64,000 nt of DNA from assembly GCF_017808105.1 (NCBI RefSeq), contig NZ_JADBHF010000001.1, forward strand, positions 372,001 to 436,000, read 5' to 3'. Made by a program: the position numbers and the translations under genes. Below, piece by piece: positions 45,240 through 54,469 of the stretch (positions are counted from its first letter, which is position 1; each line of letters begins with the position of its first letter). This DNA is from Brevibacterium renqingii. Its GTDB lineage: Bacteria; Actinomycetota; Actinomycetes; Actinomycetales; Brevibacteriaceae. A model generated the notes under the pieces. The model saw only the letters and a program-made list of their open reading frames with translations. It was not told the DNA's origin and ran no database searches.

Positions 45240-46070
45240 TCAGCGGCGGAGGCCGTGCTGCGCCGCGACGATCTTCGACATCAGACCGCGCGGCAGCGCC
45301 CTCGCCAGCAGGAACGGCAGCGGCGCACGGCTGCCGACTGCGTAGAACTCCCGCGGCCTGGGCGAGACGATGGCATCGACGATCACGGCCGCGACCTTCT
45401 CGGGCGAGATCCCGCTCTGCTCATTGGCGTCGAGATGCTCGAGCATCGTGGACACATCGGCCGCGTAGGGTGAATCCTCGTCGAGGTACTTCGTGCGGCG
45501 GCTGCCGATGCCCGTGGCGATGGACCCGGGTTCGACGACGCTGATCCACACCCCGAAGGGGGACAGTTCCTGCCGCGCGGCCGTGGCGAATCCTCGCAGG
45601 GCGGCCTTCGACGCCGAATAGGAGCTGCGGTGGGCGAGTGGGAAGCTCGCCAGCATCGACCCGACCATGATGATGCGGCCGAATCCTCGCCTGCGCATGC
45701 CGGGAAGAACGAGCTGGCTCAGCCGCACGGGTCCGAAGACGTTCGTCCGGAACAGCCGGTCGACGGCCTCGGCGGGCAGCTCCTCGAACGGTCCCGACTG
45801 GCTCTCTCCGGCGTTGTTGACCAGGACATCGATGTCGCCGATCTCGCCGCCGAGGCCGCCGGGTCCGGCCAGGGTGTCCGGACCCTCCGGATCGGACAGG
45901 TCGAGTCTCAGGTAGCGGACCCCGGGAACTCGATCGGTCGGGTCGAGGCGGTCGGGGTCACGGCTGGTCGTGAGCACGGTGCATCCCTTGGCCGCAAGCG
46001 TCTCGACGAGGGCTCGGCCGACGCCCGAGGTGCCGCCGGTGACGAGGACGGTGAGAGCCGATTCCGCCAT
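45240..46070 (-). CDS. short-chain dehydrogenase
   Basis: 276-residue classical SDR. TGGTSGVGRA is the cofactor motif (residues about 11-20), NNAGES the stabilising turn, and SYSASKAAL the Y-x-x-x-K site. SRRTKYLDEDSPYAADVST near the C-terminus resembles SDRs acting on retinol-, steroid- or lipid-like substrates. The start at 46070 is one base after the stop of the flavin dehydrogenase gene, so the two are co-transcribed. Confidence 0.85.
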   Translation of the reverse strand: MAESALTVLVTGGTSGVGRALVETLAAKGCTVLTTSRDPDRLDPTDRVPGVRYLRLDLSDPEGPDTLAGPGGLGGEIGDIDVLVNNAGESQSGPFEELPAEAVDRLFRTNVFGPVRLSQLVLPGMRRRGFGRIIMVGSMLASFPLAHRSSYSASKAALRGFATAARQELSPFGVWISVVEPGSIATGIGSRRTKYLDEDSPYAADVSTMLEHLDANEQSGISPEKVAAVIVDAIVSPRPREFYAVGSRAPLPFLLARALPRGLMSKIVAAQHGLRR

Positions 46071-46071
46071 T

Positions 46072-47796
46072 TCAGCTCTCCTTCCGTGTCGGTGCCGGTG
46101 AGGCTGTCCCGGCCGCGACCGCCCGGCCGGCCCGCAGCCCGGAGAAGATGCACCCGCCGAGGAACGTCCCCTCCAAAGCGTTGTACCCGTGCATGCCGCC
46201 CCCACCGAAACCGGTCACCTCACCGGCGGCGAAGAGCCCGGGAACCGGGGCACGGTCCGCTCCGATGACCTGCCCGTCGAGGTCCGTCTCGAGCCCGCCG
46301 AGGGTCTTGCGCGAGAGCAGGCTCAGCCGCACGGCGATGAGCGGACCGTGTGCCGGATCGAGGATCCTGTGCGGCTTGACCGCGCGGACGATCTTGTCGC
46401 CGAGGTAGGCCCGAGCGTTGTGGATCGCCTGCACCTGGGCATCCTTGGAGAAGGCGTGGTCGGTCTGCCGGTCGCGCTGCCGGATCTGCTCGACGAGCCG
46501 GTCGTGGTCGATGACCGGGCCGCGGGAGCGTTCATTCATCCCGGCGACGAGCTCCTCGGTCGTCTCGGCTGCGACGAAGTCGGACCCGAAGTTCTTGAAC
46601 GCCTCGATCGGTGCCGGGGCGTCGGAGGAACGCACTCGGTCGAGTGTGATGCGGATGTCCTTCTCGGTGAGGTCCGGGTTCTGCTCCGAACCCGAGAGCG
46701 CGAACTCCTTGCGGATGATCGACTCGTTGAGCACGAACCACGAATAGTCATACCCGGTGTCGAGGATCGTGCGCATCGTCCGATTCGTGTCGAAACCGGG
46801 ATAGTTCGGGGCCGGGAAGCGATTGCCCTCGGCATCGAACCACAGCGACGACGGCCCCGGGATGATGCGGATCCCGTGGTTCGGCCAGATCGGATTCCAG
46901 TTCTCGATGCCCTCCGTGTACGCCCAGATCCGGTCCCGGTTGATGAGGCTCGCCCCGGCATTCTCGGAGATCTGCAGCATCCGTCCGTCGACGTGGGCGG
47001 GCACCCCGGCGAGCATCCGTTCGGGGAACGCGCCGAGGCGCTCCGACGGCCAGTACTTCTCCATGAGTGCGAAGTTGTGCCCGACTCCTCCGCTGGTGAC
47101 GATGACTGCGGGAGCCCGGAACGCGAACTCCTCGACCTCCTCGCGGTTCGAGGCCACTCCACGGGCGGTGTGGCTGTCCGCGAGCACCTGCCCGCGGACG
47201 CCGACCACGGCTCCGTCCTCGGTGATGAGCTCGTCGACGCGGTGCCGGAAAGCGAAGTCGATGAGCCCCTTCGCCTCGGCGGCTTCGACGGGTTCGCGGA
47301 AGACGCGGACCACCTCGGGGCCGGTGCCCCAGGTGAGGTGGAAGCGGGGCACGGAGTTGCCGTGCTCGTCGGCGCCGGAGCCGCCGCGTTCGGCCCAGCC
47401 GACGATCGGGGTCAGGCGCAGGCCGAGGTCACGCAGGTACCGGCGCTTCTCGTCGGCAGCGAATTCGAGGTAGGCCTCGGCCCACTGCCTGGGCCAGTGG
47501 TCCTCGTCCCGGTCGAATCCCGCCGAGGTGGTCCAATCGGCTCTGGCGAGTTCGAGGGAGTCGCGGATTCCGAGGCGTCGCTGTTCGGGGGAGTCGATGA
47601 GGAAGAGGCCGCCGAGCGACCAGAAGGCCTGCCCACCGAGGTTCGCCCGATTCTCCTGGTCGAGGATGAGGACTCGCTTGCCGGCCTGCGTGAGTTCGTG
47701 AGCGGCGACGAGGCCGGCGAGTCCGGCGCCGACGACGATCGCATCGGGGGAGGGATCGCTTCCGCTGTCACGGTCCGTGCTGCCGAAAGAACTCAT
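46072..47796 (-). CDS. FAD-binding dehydrogenase (KstD/fumarate-reductase-like)
   Basis: 574-residue flavoprotein. The FAD site is AIVVGAGLAGLVAAHELTQA (residues about 19-38), with LILDQENRANLGGQAFWSLG following. It closes with PVPGLFAAGEVTGFGGGGMH and GTFLGGCIFSGLRAGRA. The length and pattern match the 3-ketosteroid-dehydrogenase-related family often annotated as FAD-binding dehydrogenase. The true substrate is unknown. Co-transcription with the downstream SDR suggests oxidation of one substrate in two steps. Confidence 0.88.
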   Translation of the reverse strand: MSSFGSTDRDSGSDPSPDAIVVGAGLAGLVAAHELTQAGKRVLILDQENRANLGGQAFWSLGGLFLIDSPEQRRLGIRDSLELARADWTTSAGFDRDEDHWPRQWAEAYLEFAADEKRRYLRDLGLRLTPIVGWAERGGSGADEHGNSVPRFHLTWGTGPEVVRVFREPVEAAEAKGLIDFAFRHRVDELITEDGAVVGVRGQVLADSHTARGVASNREEVEEFAFRAPAVIVTSGGVGHNFALMEKYWPSERLGAFPERMLAGVPAHVDGRMLQISENAGASLINRDRIWAYTEGIENWNPIWPNHGIRIIPGPSSLWFDAEGNRFPAPNYPGFDTNRTMRTILDTGYDYSWFVLNESIIRKEFALSGSEQNPDLTEKDIRITLDRVRSSDAPAPIEAFKNFGSDFVAAETTEELVAGMNERSRGPVIDHDRLVEQIRQRDRQTDHAFSKDAQVQAIHNARAYLGDKIVRAVKPHRILDPAHGPLIAVRLSLLSRKTLGGLETDLDGQVIGADRAPVPGLFAAGEVTGFGGGGMHGYNALEGTFLGGCIFSGLRAGRAVAAGTASPAPTRKES

Positions 47797-47914
47797 CGCC
47801 GACTCCTCTGTCGCCTCCGTCGGTCGGTGAGCCGACGTCTGCCTACCTTCCAGTAGCCATCAGTATCGCAGACTCAGCCGGGCGCTGGGTGCACCGACCG
47901 CACCGGCGGGGACG

Positions 47915-48853
47915 TCAGCTGCGGAGCGTGCGCTCCAGCCAGTCCGCAGCTGATGCGAAGGACTCGTCCGTCGTCGTCGGATCGACGGGCACGAGTTCGC
48001 CGTCGGCGCTCGGGTAGCTGCCGAGGAAGGAGAGTTTGAGCGCGGCCCGGTGGACGCCCTGCAGGGCCTCGGCCATGCGGGATTCGCGGATATGGCCGAG
48101 CAGGTCGATCGAGAACTGGTAGAGACCCAGCCCGTCACCGGTGGGGCGGGATTCGATCCGGGACATGTTGATGCCGCGGCTGGAGAACTGTTCGAGCAGT
48201 TCGAGCAGCGAACCCGCCCGGTCCGAGCGCAGAGCCGCCACGACGGTCGTCTTGTCCGCACCTGTCGGAGCAGGGATGGGACCCGGGCGCGTGACGACGA
48301 CGAAGCGGGTCACGGCATCCTGGCGATCGCCGATGTCCTCGGCGACGACCTCGAGGCCGTAGCGCTCGGCGGCCAGGGCCGGGCAGACGGCGGCGACATG
48401 GTCCCCGGCGTCATTGGCCAGATCGCGGGCGGCCGCGGCCGTCGACGATGTCGGCAGGTAGACAGCGGACGGGAAGTTCTCGGACATGAAGGCCCGCACC
48501 TGTGCCTCGCCATGAGGATGGGAGCCGAAGGAGGTGACCTCCTGGCGGGAGGTCCCGGGCTTCACGGCCAGGACGAAGCGCACGGGCACGAGCACCTCGG
48601 CGATGATCTGGAGGCGTCCGTGTTCGGTCAGCGCGTCGATCGTGGCCGGGACCCCGCCCTCGACCGAATTCTCGATCGGAACGACGGCGGCATCGCAGTC
48701 ACCTTCGACGACCGCATCGAGCGCCGAGGCGGCATTGCGCATCGGCTCGGTCGAGGCGGTCTCCCGCAGCCCTTGGGAATCGAGGTACTTGAGCAGGGCC
48801 GCCTCGGTGAAGGTGGCCTCCGGACCGAGGTAGCCGAATCGTCTCGGACTCAC
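47915..48853 (-). CDS. pheA: prephenate dehydratase
   Basis: 312-residue monofunctional prephenate dehydratase, which makes phenylpyruvate for phenylalanine. The N-terminus is FGYLGPEATFTEAALL, with PIENSVEGGVPATIDAL (the ligand-binding ENS), and the catalytic TRF motif is in DAVTRFVVV. An ACT domain follows (DRAGSLLELLEQFSSRGINM and IESRPTGDGLGLYQFSIDL), where ESRP marks phenylalanine feedback. The start is GTG at 48853, overlapping the glycosyltransferase stop by 4 bp (GTGA), so it is translationally coupled. Confidence 0.94.
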   Translation of the reverse strand: MSPRRFGYLGPEATFTEAALLKYLDSQGLRETASTEPMRNAASALDAVVEGDCDAAVVPIENSVEGGVPATIDALTEHGRLQIIAEVLVPVRFVLAVKPGTSRQEVTSFGSHPHGEAQVRAFMSENFPSAVYLPTSSTAAAARDLANDAGDHVAAVCPALAAERYGLEVVAEDIGDRQDAVTRFVVVTRPGPIPAPTGADKTTVVAALRSDRAGSLLELLEQFSSRGINMSRIESRPTGDGLGLYQFSIDLLGHIRESRMAEALQGVHRAALKLSFLGSYPSADGELVPVDPTTTDESFASAADWLERTLRS

Positions 48854-49680
48854 TTGCCGCCCTCCTTGCCATCGTGGCCGGCGCCGCCGGAGCCCTTCGC
48901 CTCTGCACCGTTCCCGAATCCCTTCGCGGCGCCCGAGCGCTTGGCCCGCAGGCGGCGGACGAGGAGGGCCCGGGCGACATCGCGGTACTGGGCGGCGCGG
49001 TGCAGCTGTGCCTTGAAGTCCCGGCCGGTGACCCGGTGGTGGAGGTCGCATTCGACCTCGGCCACGCGCAGGCCGGCGTTGACGACATCGATGGTCATGG
49101 CCGCCTCGACGCCCCAGCCGGCGGCAAAGGGCAGTGCGGCATCGAAGGCCTCACGGGACAGGCAGCGCATCCCCGACAGCGGCTGGGTCGCCTCGAAGCC
49201 GCTGAGCTCTGCGATGCCCTTCTTCGCGAGTCCGACGACGAAGCCGAACCCTCCGCCCCTGCGCTTCTGCGCGGGCAGGATCGCAATCGTCATATCGGCA
49301 CGACCCGCGAGCACCGGAGCCGCCAGGGGCGCAGTGTTCACAGCGGAGTCCTCGAGGTCGCCGTCGAGGAACAGCAGCGCTCGATGGCTCGGTTCGACAC
49401 CGGGATCGGCATCGGAGATCTCCCGGTTGCGCAGAGCGAACGCCCCGGTCATCATCGCCGCGGCCTTGCCCTTGTTCTTCGGGTGGGTGATGACCTCGGC
49501 CCCGGCCCGACGGGCCAGGGCCCCCGTGTCATCGCCCGATCCGTCGTCGACGACCATGACGAGGTCGACCCCGGGGATCTGCTTGGCCGCGGTGACGGTC
49601 GCAGCGATGCGCTGGGCCTCATTCATCGCGGGGATGATCGCGGCGATCGCCTCGGGGGCGGGGTGCGGGTGTGCGCTCAT
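48850..49680 (-). CDS. family 2 glycosyltransferase
   Basis: 276-residue GT2 enzyme. The nucleotide-sugar domain shows AAIIPAMNEAQRIAATV (residues about 12-28), the VVDDGSGDDT motif and LLFLDGDLE as the DxD-like metal site. The C-terminal region is cytoplasmic, with a basic then Gly/Lys-rich tail (AKGSGGAGHDGKEGGK). No membrane helix is clear, so a soluble GpgS- or dolichol-phosphate-mannose-synthase-like enzyme is likely. AGGAG before the ATG at 49680 supports the start. It is upstream of and coupled to pheA. Confidence 0.8.
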   Translation of the reverse strand: MSAHPHPAPEAIAAIIPAMNEAQRIAATVTAAKQIPGVDLVMVVDDGSGDDTGALARRAGAEVITHPKNKGKAAAMMTGAFALRNREISDADPGVEPSHRALLFLDGDLEDSAVNTAPLAAPVLAGRADMTIAILPAQKRRGGGFGFVVGLAKKGIAELSGFEATQPLSGMRCLSREAFDAALPFAAGWGVEAAMTIDVVNAGLRVAEVECDLHHRVTGRDFKAQLHRAAQYRDVARALLVRRLRAKRSGAAKGFGNGAEAKGSGGAGHDGKEGGK

Positions 49681-49766
49681 GGATTCTCCTGTCCGACACC
49701 GGCGCCGAGGCGGGTGCGGGCACGGTCCGGACCGTGCCCGCACCGCCGGCGGCCGAGTCGCGGATG

Positions 49767-50645
49767 TCAGTGGATGGTCAGCTGGCGGGACACAATGCCC
49801 GAGCGGACGCGGCGGGCCTCGGTGCTCATCGGCTCGGTGGTGTTCAGCGCCTCGTCCATGCGCTTGCCGAAGGCGGCGATGGGCTCTTCGACGTCGTCGG
49901 GCCGGGTGCCGAATTCGAGCTCCCAGACCGGGATGATGATGCCGTGGGCGCGGAAGTAGCCGAGGAAGGAGCCGATGCCGCCGAGATCGTTGGCATTCTC
50001 GGCCTGCAGCCGGGCCATGGCGTCGACGATGCTGTCCTCGCCCTCGGGGCGGGCCCAGCGGACGTAGGTGCGGCCGGACATCTCCGTCCAGTAGGCGGAG
50101 TCGACCGAGGCGAGCTTCTCCGTCGGAGCGACGGAGTCGTTGGCCTGCTGGAGGGCGGCGCCGACGTCGGGATCGGTCTCGGCCTCGGGCAGCGCCCAGT
50201 AGTCGAAGGACTCGAGCACGCGGACATCGAAGGGATGAGAGGTGTCGAGGATGTCCTGCAGCCGCGGCCCCTCACCGGGTTCGGTCGTCGCTTCGATCGA
50301 AGTGCCGGGCTCCGCCTCGGCGGCGGCGAGGATCCCACGGGCGACGTCACGGGAAGCGTCGGTCGAGGACACCGGCACCTGCATGCCGGCCATGATCTCA
50401 CCGTCGTCGCGGCGCCAGGCCTGCCAGGCGGCGGGCAGGAGCGAGGCGATCGTCACCTCGTGGCCGCCGTAGGCTTCGCTCAGCTTCGCGGTCGCCGTGG
50501 CTGCGGGCACGAGTTCGCGCAGGCAGATGATGTCGGCCTCGAACGGCAGGTCCGCGAACGGACGCGCGACGAAGGCCGTGGCCTGGGCCCGCGCGAGGCG
50601 TTTGGCGATGAGTTCTTCCTTGGAGCGCTTCGACTTCTTTCCCAT
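49767..50645 (-). CDS. DUF5926 family protein
   Basis: 292 residues. It begins MGKKSKRSKEELIAKRLAR, a very basic N-terminus, followed by PFADLPFEADIICLRELVPA, which is characteristic of the DUF5926 family found in actinobacteria. No catalytic motif is evident; the occasional SecA-like annotation in relatives rests on short C-terminal similarity. The start at 50645 lies 8 bases after TAGACT (reverse strand, 50654-50659), giving a possible leaderless mRNA; a TTG at 50654 overlaps that element. It precedes the glycosyltransferase and pheA genes on the same strand. Confidence 0.78.
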   Translation of the reverse strand: MGKKSKRSKEELIAKRLARAQATAFVARPFADLPFEADIICLRELVPAATATAKLSEAYGGHEVTIASLLPAAWQAWRRDDGEIMAGMQVPVSSTDASRDVARGILAAAEAEPGTSIEATTEPGEGPRLQDILDTSHPFDVRVLESFDYWALPEAETDPDVGAALQQANDSVAPTEKLASVDSAYWTEMSGRTYVRWARPEGEDSIVDAMARLQAENANDLGGIGSFLGYFRAHGIIIPVWELEFGTRPDDVEEPIAAFGKRMDEALNTTEPMSTEARRVRSGIVSRQLTIH

Positions 50646-50690
50646 GGGAGGCAAGTCTAGTCGGTGAGGCGCCTTCAGGTGCGGACCGGT

Positions 50691-51605
50691 TCACCCCTGT
50701 CGGGAGACCGGGATGAAGTAGCGGGTGGTGTTCGACTCGTCCATACGCACCTGCAGCTTGTCGCCGGGGTGGGGCAGCGCCGAGCGTTCGGGGTTGTCCG
50801 GGGTCAGTCCGAGGGTCTCGAGCTGGATGATCCCGTGCCGGCCCACCTCGTCGGCGGCAAGGACATAGGAGTGGTTGAGCTCACGGATCGTCACCTCGAT
50901 GGCCGGATCGGTCGGCTCCTCCACCTCGGCGAAGGAACGCGGCTGGGCGGCATTGCCCATGCCCAAGTAGGCGCCGACGTCATCGGCGATGAAACCGGCC
51001 ACCGAATCGGCCTGCGCCATGAGGCCGGCGAGGATCACGGAGAGCCGCTCCTGCTGGGCATCGGACTTCAGGGCCTGGCCCGGCTTGAACAGGTGCTCCT
51101 CGGCCAGCACGCACCAGGCGTCCTGCATGATCGTGCGCAGCTGGAGCTCGACGAGGACCGAGGGCTCGGAGTCGAAGGGCACCTCGACGATGAGATGGCG
51201 GCCGCGGTATCCGGAGGGCTTCGGTGTCGCGGAATAGTCGCGGACATCGGCGATGGAGAGGTTCGTGCTGTCGCTGACCTGGGTGAGCAGGTCCCACAGG
51301 GCCGTCTGCTCGCGCTCGGTGCGGCACACGACGCGGGCGCCGACGACATCGATGACCTGGTTCTCGACCTCGACGGAGTCGTGGATCTCGTCATTGGCGT
51401 CGGCGAGCTTCCGGCGCAGCTTCTCGCCCGTGCGCATCCGGTCCTTGATCCGACCATCGACGATCCGCACGCGGTCACCGGAGAGCAGGGCGGAAGAGGC
51501 GCGGACGGACTCGACCCAGTCATTGACCGTCTCGAGGGCGGCCCTCCACGTGGACTCCCGCCGATCGTAGGCTTCGTCGACCAGTTCACGGACAGTTGCT
51601 GACAT
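50691..51605 (-). CDS. RelA/SpoT-domain protein (small alarmone synthetase-like)
   Basis: 304 residues with a (p)ppGpp-synthetase-like domain: IKDRMRTGEKLRRKL in the ATP-binding region, ENQVIDVVGARVVC (D as metal ligand), SGYRGRHLIVEVP (GTP-binding YxxxH) and VELQLRTIMQDAW (the ExQxRT motif with catalytic Glu). There is no HD hydrolase domain and no TGS or ACT domain, so it could be a single-function alarmone synthetase. The C-terminal 90 residues are of unknown role. Activity is inferred; inactive relatives exist. A purine-rich site precedes the ATG at 51605. Confidence 0.75.
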   Translation of the reverse strand: MSATVRELVDEAYDRRESTWRAALETVNDWVESVRASSALLSGDRVRIVDGRIKDRMRTGEKLRRKLADANDEIHDSVEVENQVIDVVGARVVCRTEREQTALWDLLTQVSDSTNLSIADVRDYSATPKPSGYRGRHLIVEVPFDSEPSVLVELQLRTIMQDAWCVLAEEHLFKPGQALKSDAQQERLSVILAGLMAQADSVAGFIADDVGAYLGMGNAAQPRSFAEVEEPTDPAIEVTIRELNHSYVLAADEVGRHGIIQLETLGLTPDNPERSALPHPGDKLQVRMDESNTTRYFIPVSRQG

Positions 51606-51786
51606 CCTCGTCACCTTCCTAGCTCCTGATTCAACTTCACCAGAAGAGAGGGGAGATGTCCATGCTTCCGACGCTAATGTTGCCGGGAAGCGACGAAGGG
51701 TGAGACGGGCGCGGCGAAAGCGGGCGCTCCGACGGCTCGGGAGACATCGTCCGGCCCTTCGAGCTCCCCGGCAGAGGCGGTTGCCC

Positions 51787-52581
51787 TCAGACGTCGTAGT
51801 CGACGATGACCGGGGCGTGGTCGGATGCGCCCTTGCCCTTGCGCTCCTCCCGGTCGATCGACCCGGCATTCGCGGTCTTCGCCAGCGCCTGTGAGGCGAG
51901 CTGGAAGTCGATGCGCATGCCCTGCTTCTTCGGGAACCGCAGCTTCTGGTAGTCCCAGAAGGTGAAGACGCCGGGGCCGGGCGTGAACTGACGAGTGACC
52001 TCGGTCAGACCCGCGCCGAGCAGCTCGTCGAAGGTCCTGCGCTCGGCCTCCGAGACATGTGTGGCGCCCTCGAACTCGGCCATGTCCCAGACGTCCTCGT
52101 CCAGAGGGGCGACATTGAAGTCCCCGCAGAGGACGAGCTTCTTCTCCGGTTCGGCGGCCAGCTGGGAGGCGATCTCGGCCGTCAGCGCGCGATACCACTC
52201 GAGCTTGTAGTCATAGTGGGGATGGTCGAGTTCGCGGCCGTTGGGCACGTAGAGCGAGTGGACGCGCACACCATTGCAGGTGGCCGACAGCGCACGGGCC
52301 TCGACGACGGGCTCATCCGCGCCGAATGCGGGAATGCCGGCGAAACCGATCTCGGGGTCGGACAGGCCGACGCGCGAGGCGATGGCCACGCCGTTCCACT
52401 GGTTGAGGCCATGGAAGCTCACCTCATAGCCGCGTTCGGTGAACAGCTCCTGGGGGAACTGGGCGTCCTTGCACTTGAGCTCCTGGATGGCCAGGACATC
52501 GACATCTGAGCGATCCAGCCAGGCCCCGATGCGATCGTGGCGGGCGCGGATCGAGTTCACATTCCACGTAGCGATTCTCAC
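51787..52581 (-). CDS. xth: exodeoxyribonuclease III
   Basis: 264-residue AP endonuclease/3'-exonuclease of the ExoIII family. Conserved residues are N7 (MRIATWNVNS), E34 (AIQELK), the SLYVPNG segment, LCGDFNVAP (D, N pair) and the C-terminal GASDHAPV. It removes 3' blocks and cuts at abasic sites in DNA repair. GGGAGGGTGAGA lies before the ATG at 52581. It is divergent from the thioesterase gene at 52665 across 83 bp. Confidence 0.93.
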   Translation of the reverse strand: MRIATWNVNSIRARHDRIGAWLDRSDVDVLAIQELKCKDAQFPQELFTERGYEVSFHGLNQWNGVAIASRVGLSDPEIGFAGIPAFGADEPVVEARALSATCNGVRVHSLYVPNGRELDHPHYDYKLEWYRALTAEIASQLAAEPEKKLVLCGDFNVAPLDEDVWDMAEFEGATHVSEAERRTFDELLGAGLTEVTRQFTPGPGVFTFWDYQKLRFPKKQGMRIDFQLASQALAKTANAGSIDREERKGKGASDHAPVIVDYDV

Positions 52582-52651
52582 CCTCCCACCCTAAGCTGTC
52601 GGCCCCCGCGGAGAAAGCGCGCCCCGGCGTCGCACGTCCGAATGGACTCGT

Positions 52652-52657
52652 TAGGCT
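52652..52657 (+). promoter_or_regulatory. -10 element of the thioesterase gene
   Basis: TAGGCT lies 7 bases before the ATG at 52665, predicting a leaderless mRNA and ruling against the GTG two codons upstream. Confidence 0.65.
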
Positions 52658-52664
52658 GGTGGAC

Positions 52665-53489
52665 ATGTCTGACGCTCCCAACAACCACCTCGGCCACGAC
52701 GGCGCCGCCTGCCCCGACTCCTACTACGTGCGATTGTCCGAGGACCGCCTCGTCTCGACTCTGCACAGCCAGGGAGCGTGGCAGCCGGGTGAGCAGCACC
52801 TGGCCCCGGCCTCGGGCATGGTGCTCGCCGAGATCGAACGTCGCCTGCCCAGTGACAAACTCATCTCCCGGGCGAGCTTCGACGTCCTCGGCGTCATCCA
52901 CTCCGGTGAGTTCACCATCGACGTCGAAGTCGTCCGTCCCGGCCGCACCATCGAACTCGTCGAGGCGCATATGCGCCACGCCGACCGCACGAGCGTCACC
53001 GCCCGGGTGTGGCGCCTGCAGGCCTCGGACACCGAGTCCGTCGCAGGTTCCGAATGGGCGTCGCTTCCGCCGGCGTCCGAACTGCCTGCGGCTCCCTTCA
53101 CGAAACGCTGGGGCGGCGGCTACATCGCCTCGCTCGAAGGTCGTCAGGGCGCTGACGCCCGCCCCGGCTTCGCGCAGTCCTGGCTGCGCAGCCCCTACCC
53201 GCTCGTCGAAGGGGAGATCGATCCCCCGACCGCGGCCTTCGTCAAATTCGTCGACACCGCCAACGGGCTGGCCGTCCGTGAGGACCCGAGGACGATCTTC
53301 TTCCCGAACGTCGACCTGTCCATCCACCTCACCCGCGTGCCCGAGGCCGGCTGGATCGGCTTCGACACGAAGGTCGCGTTCGGTCCGACGGGTCTGGGCG
53401 AGACCACCAGCGTGCTCAGTGACGCGAACGGCCCGATTGGCACCGCAGCTCAGTCGCTGACGGTGCGGAAGGGCCGCGGCGCCGTATGA
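52665..53489 (+). CDS. acyl-CoA thioesterase family protein (double hotdog)
   Basis: 274 residues forming two hotdog-like halves, as in TesB-type thioesterases. The first half includes YVRLSEDRLVSTLHSQGAWQ and HLAPASGMVLAEIERRLPSD; the second includes PPTAAFVKFVDTANGLAV and FPNVDLSIHLTRVPEAGWIG, ending TAAQSLTVRK, which is typical of the family. It probably hydrolyses acyl-CoA in the cytoplasm. The SDR start overlaps its stop (ATGA), so both are translated together. Confidence 0.85.
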   Translation: MSDAPNNHLGHDGAACPDSYYVRLSEDRLVSTLHSQGAWQPGEQHLAPASGMVLAEIERRLPSDKLISRASFDVLGVIHSGEFTIDVEVVRPGRTIELVEAHMRHADRTSVTARVWRLQASDTESVAGSEWASLPPASELPAAPFTKRWGGGYIASLEGRQGADARPGFAQSWLRSPYPLVEGEIDPPTAAFVKFVDTANGLAVREDPRTIFFPNVDLSIHLTRVPEAGWIGFDTKVAFGPTGLGETTSVLSDANGPIGTAAQSLTVRKGRGAV

Positions 53490-54337
53490 GTTCCGGAGTC
53501 CCGCCCTCACAGCGAACCGCTCGGTCCCGCACGCGTGACCGAGTCTCGCCGAGGCAGGACCCGACCGCCCGGCCGCGAGCCCTCATCACCGGGGCGAGCT
53601 CCGGCCTCGGGCGCGGCTATGCACGCGCCCTCGCCGCCGATGGCTGCGACCTCGTGCTCGTCGCCCGCGACGAGAGGCGACTGCGGGAACTGGCCGAGCA
53701 GCTGCATGCCGCTCACGGCACCCGCGCCGAGGTGGTCGCGGCGGATCTGTCGGCCCGTGAGGGAATCGACGCCGTCCTCGGAGTCATCGACACCGACCGG
53801 ATCGATGTGCTCATCAACAACGCCGGCTACGGGCTGCGGGAGTCTCTGCTCGAGACGGACATCGCGAAGCTCAACGACCAGGACCAGGTGCTCACCGGGA
53901 CCGTGCGAGAGCTGTCGCTGGCGGCGGCAAAGAGGATGGACGCGCGGGGTCGAGGCGGAATCGTCAATGTCTCATCCCTGGCCGCGGTGACGACGATGGG
54001 TCAGTACGCGGCCTCGAAGGCCTCGACGCTGGTCTTCACCGAGGCGCTCGCCAGCGAGCTGCGCGGCAGTCCGGTGACCGTCACAGCGGTCCTGCCGGGC
54101 TTCGTCCGCACGGAGTTCCACGACCGCCTCGGCGTGGAACGTCCCGGACCGGGATGGATCTGGCTGAGCATCGACCAAGTCGTGCGCGAGTCGCTGCGCG
54201 ATGCCCGAGCCGGCAAGGTCGTCTCGGTGCCCGGGTGCTTCTATTCCCTGGCCGCGCTCGTCGCGCCGCTGGTTCCCCGGCCGTTCATGCGCTGGGGCTC
54301 GAGCGGGTTCTCCTTCGCACGGCGACGCGGGCGCTGA
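53486..54337 (+). CDS. short-chain dehydrogenase
   Basis: 283-residue SDR with a Pro/Arg-rich N-terminus (about 1-28) ahead of TGASSGLGRGYARAL. NNAGYGL, the serine in VSSLAAVTTM and YAASK complete the active site. PGFVRTEFHDRLG is the usual post-catalytic loop. The C-terminal end is hydrophobic (SLAALVAPLVPRPFMRW) and may associate with the membrane. It is coupled to the thioesterase by a 4-bp overlap, which points to a lipid-like substrate. Confidence 0.86.
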   Translation: MSSGVPPSQRTARSRTRDRVSPRQDPTARPRALITGASSGLGRGYARALAADGCDLVLVARDERRLRELAEQLHAAHGTRAEVVAADLSAREGIDAVLGVIDTDRIDVLINNAGYGLRESLLETDIAKLNDQDQVLTGTVRELSLAAAKRMDARGRGGIVNVSSLAAVTTMGQYAASKASTLVFTEALASELRGSPVTVTAVLPGFVRTEFHDRLGVERPGPGWIWLSIDQVVRESLRDARAGKVVSVPGCFYSLAALVAPLVPRPFMRWGSSGFSFARRRGR

Positions 54338-54434
54338 CCCACAGCGGCGACGGAATCCGGCCCACGGAATTTCCACGGCTCCGACGCGGACAGTTGACGG
54401 TTGAATTACCCTGTTGTGGGCCTGTCACCAGGGG

Positions 54435-54463
54435 TTCTGTTCCGGCCGATTCTGTGCTATACG
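54435..54463 (+). promoter_or_regulatory. candidate promoter of the small RNA
   Basis: TTCTGT (54435-54440) and TATACG (54458-54463) are separated by 17 bp. The -10 box is good and the -35 box weak. Transcription would start at about 54470. Confidence 0.5.
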
Positions 54464-54469
54464 GTTGCT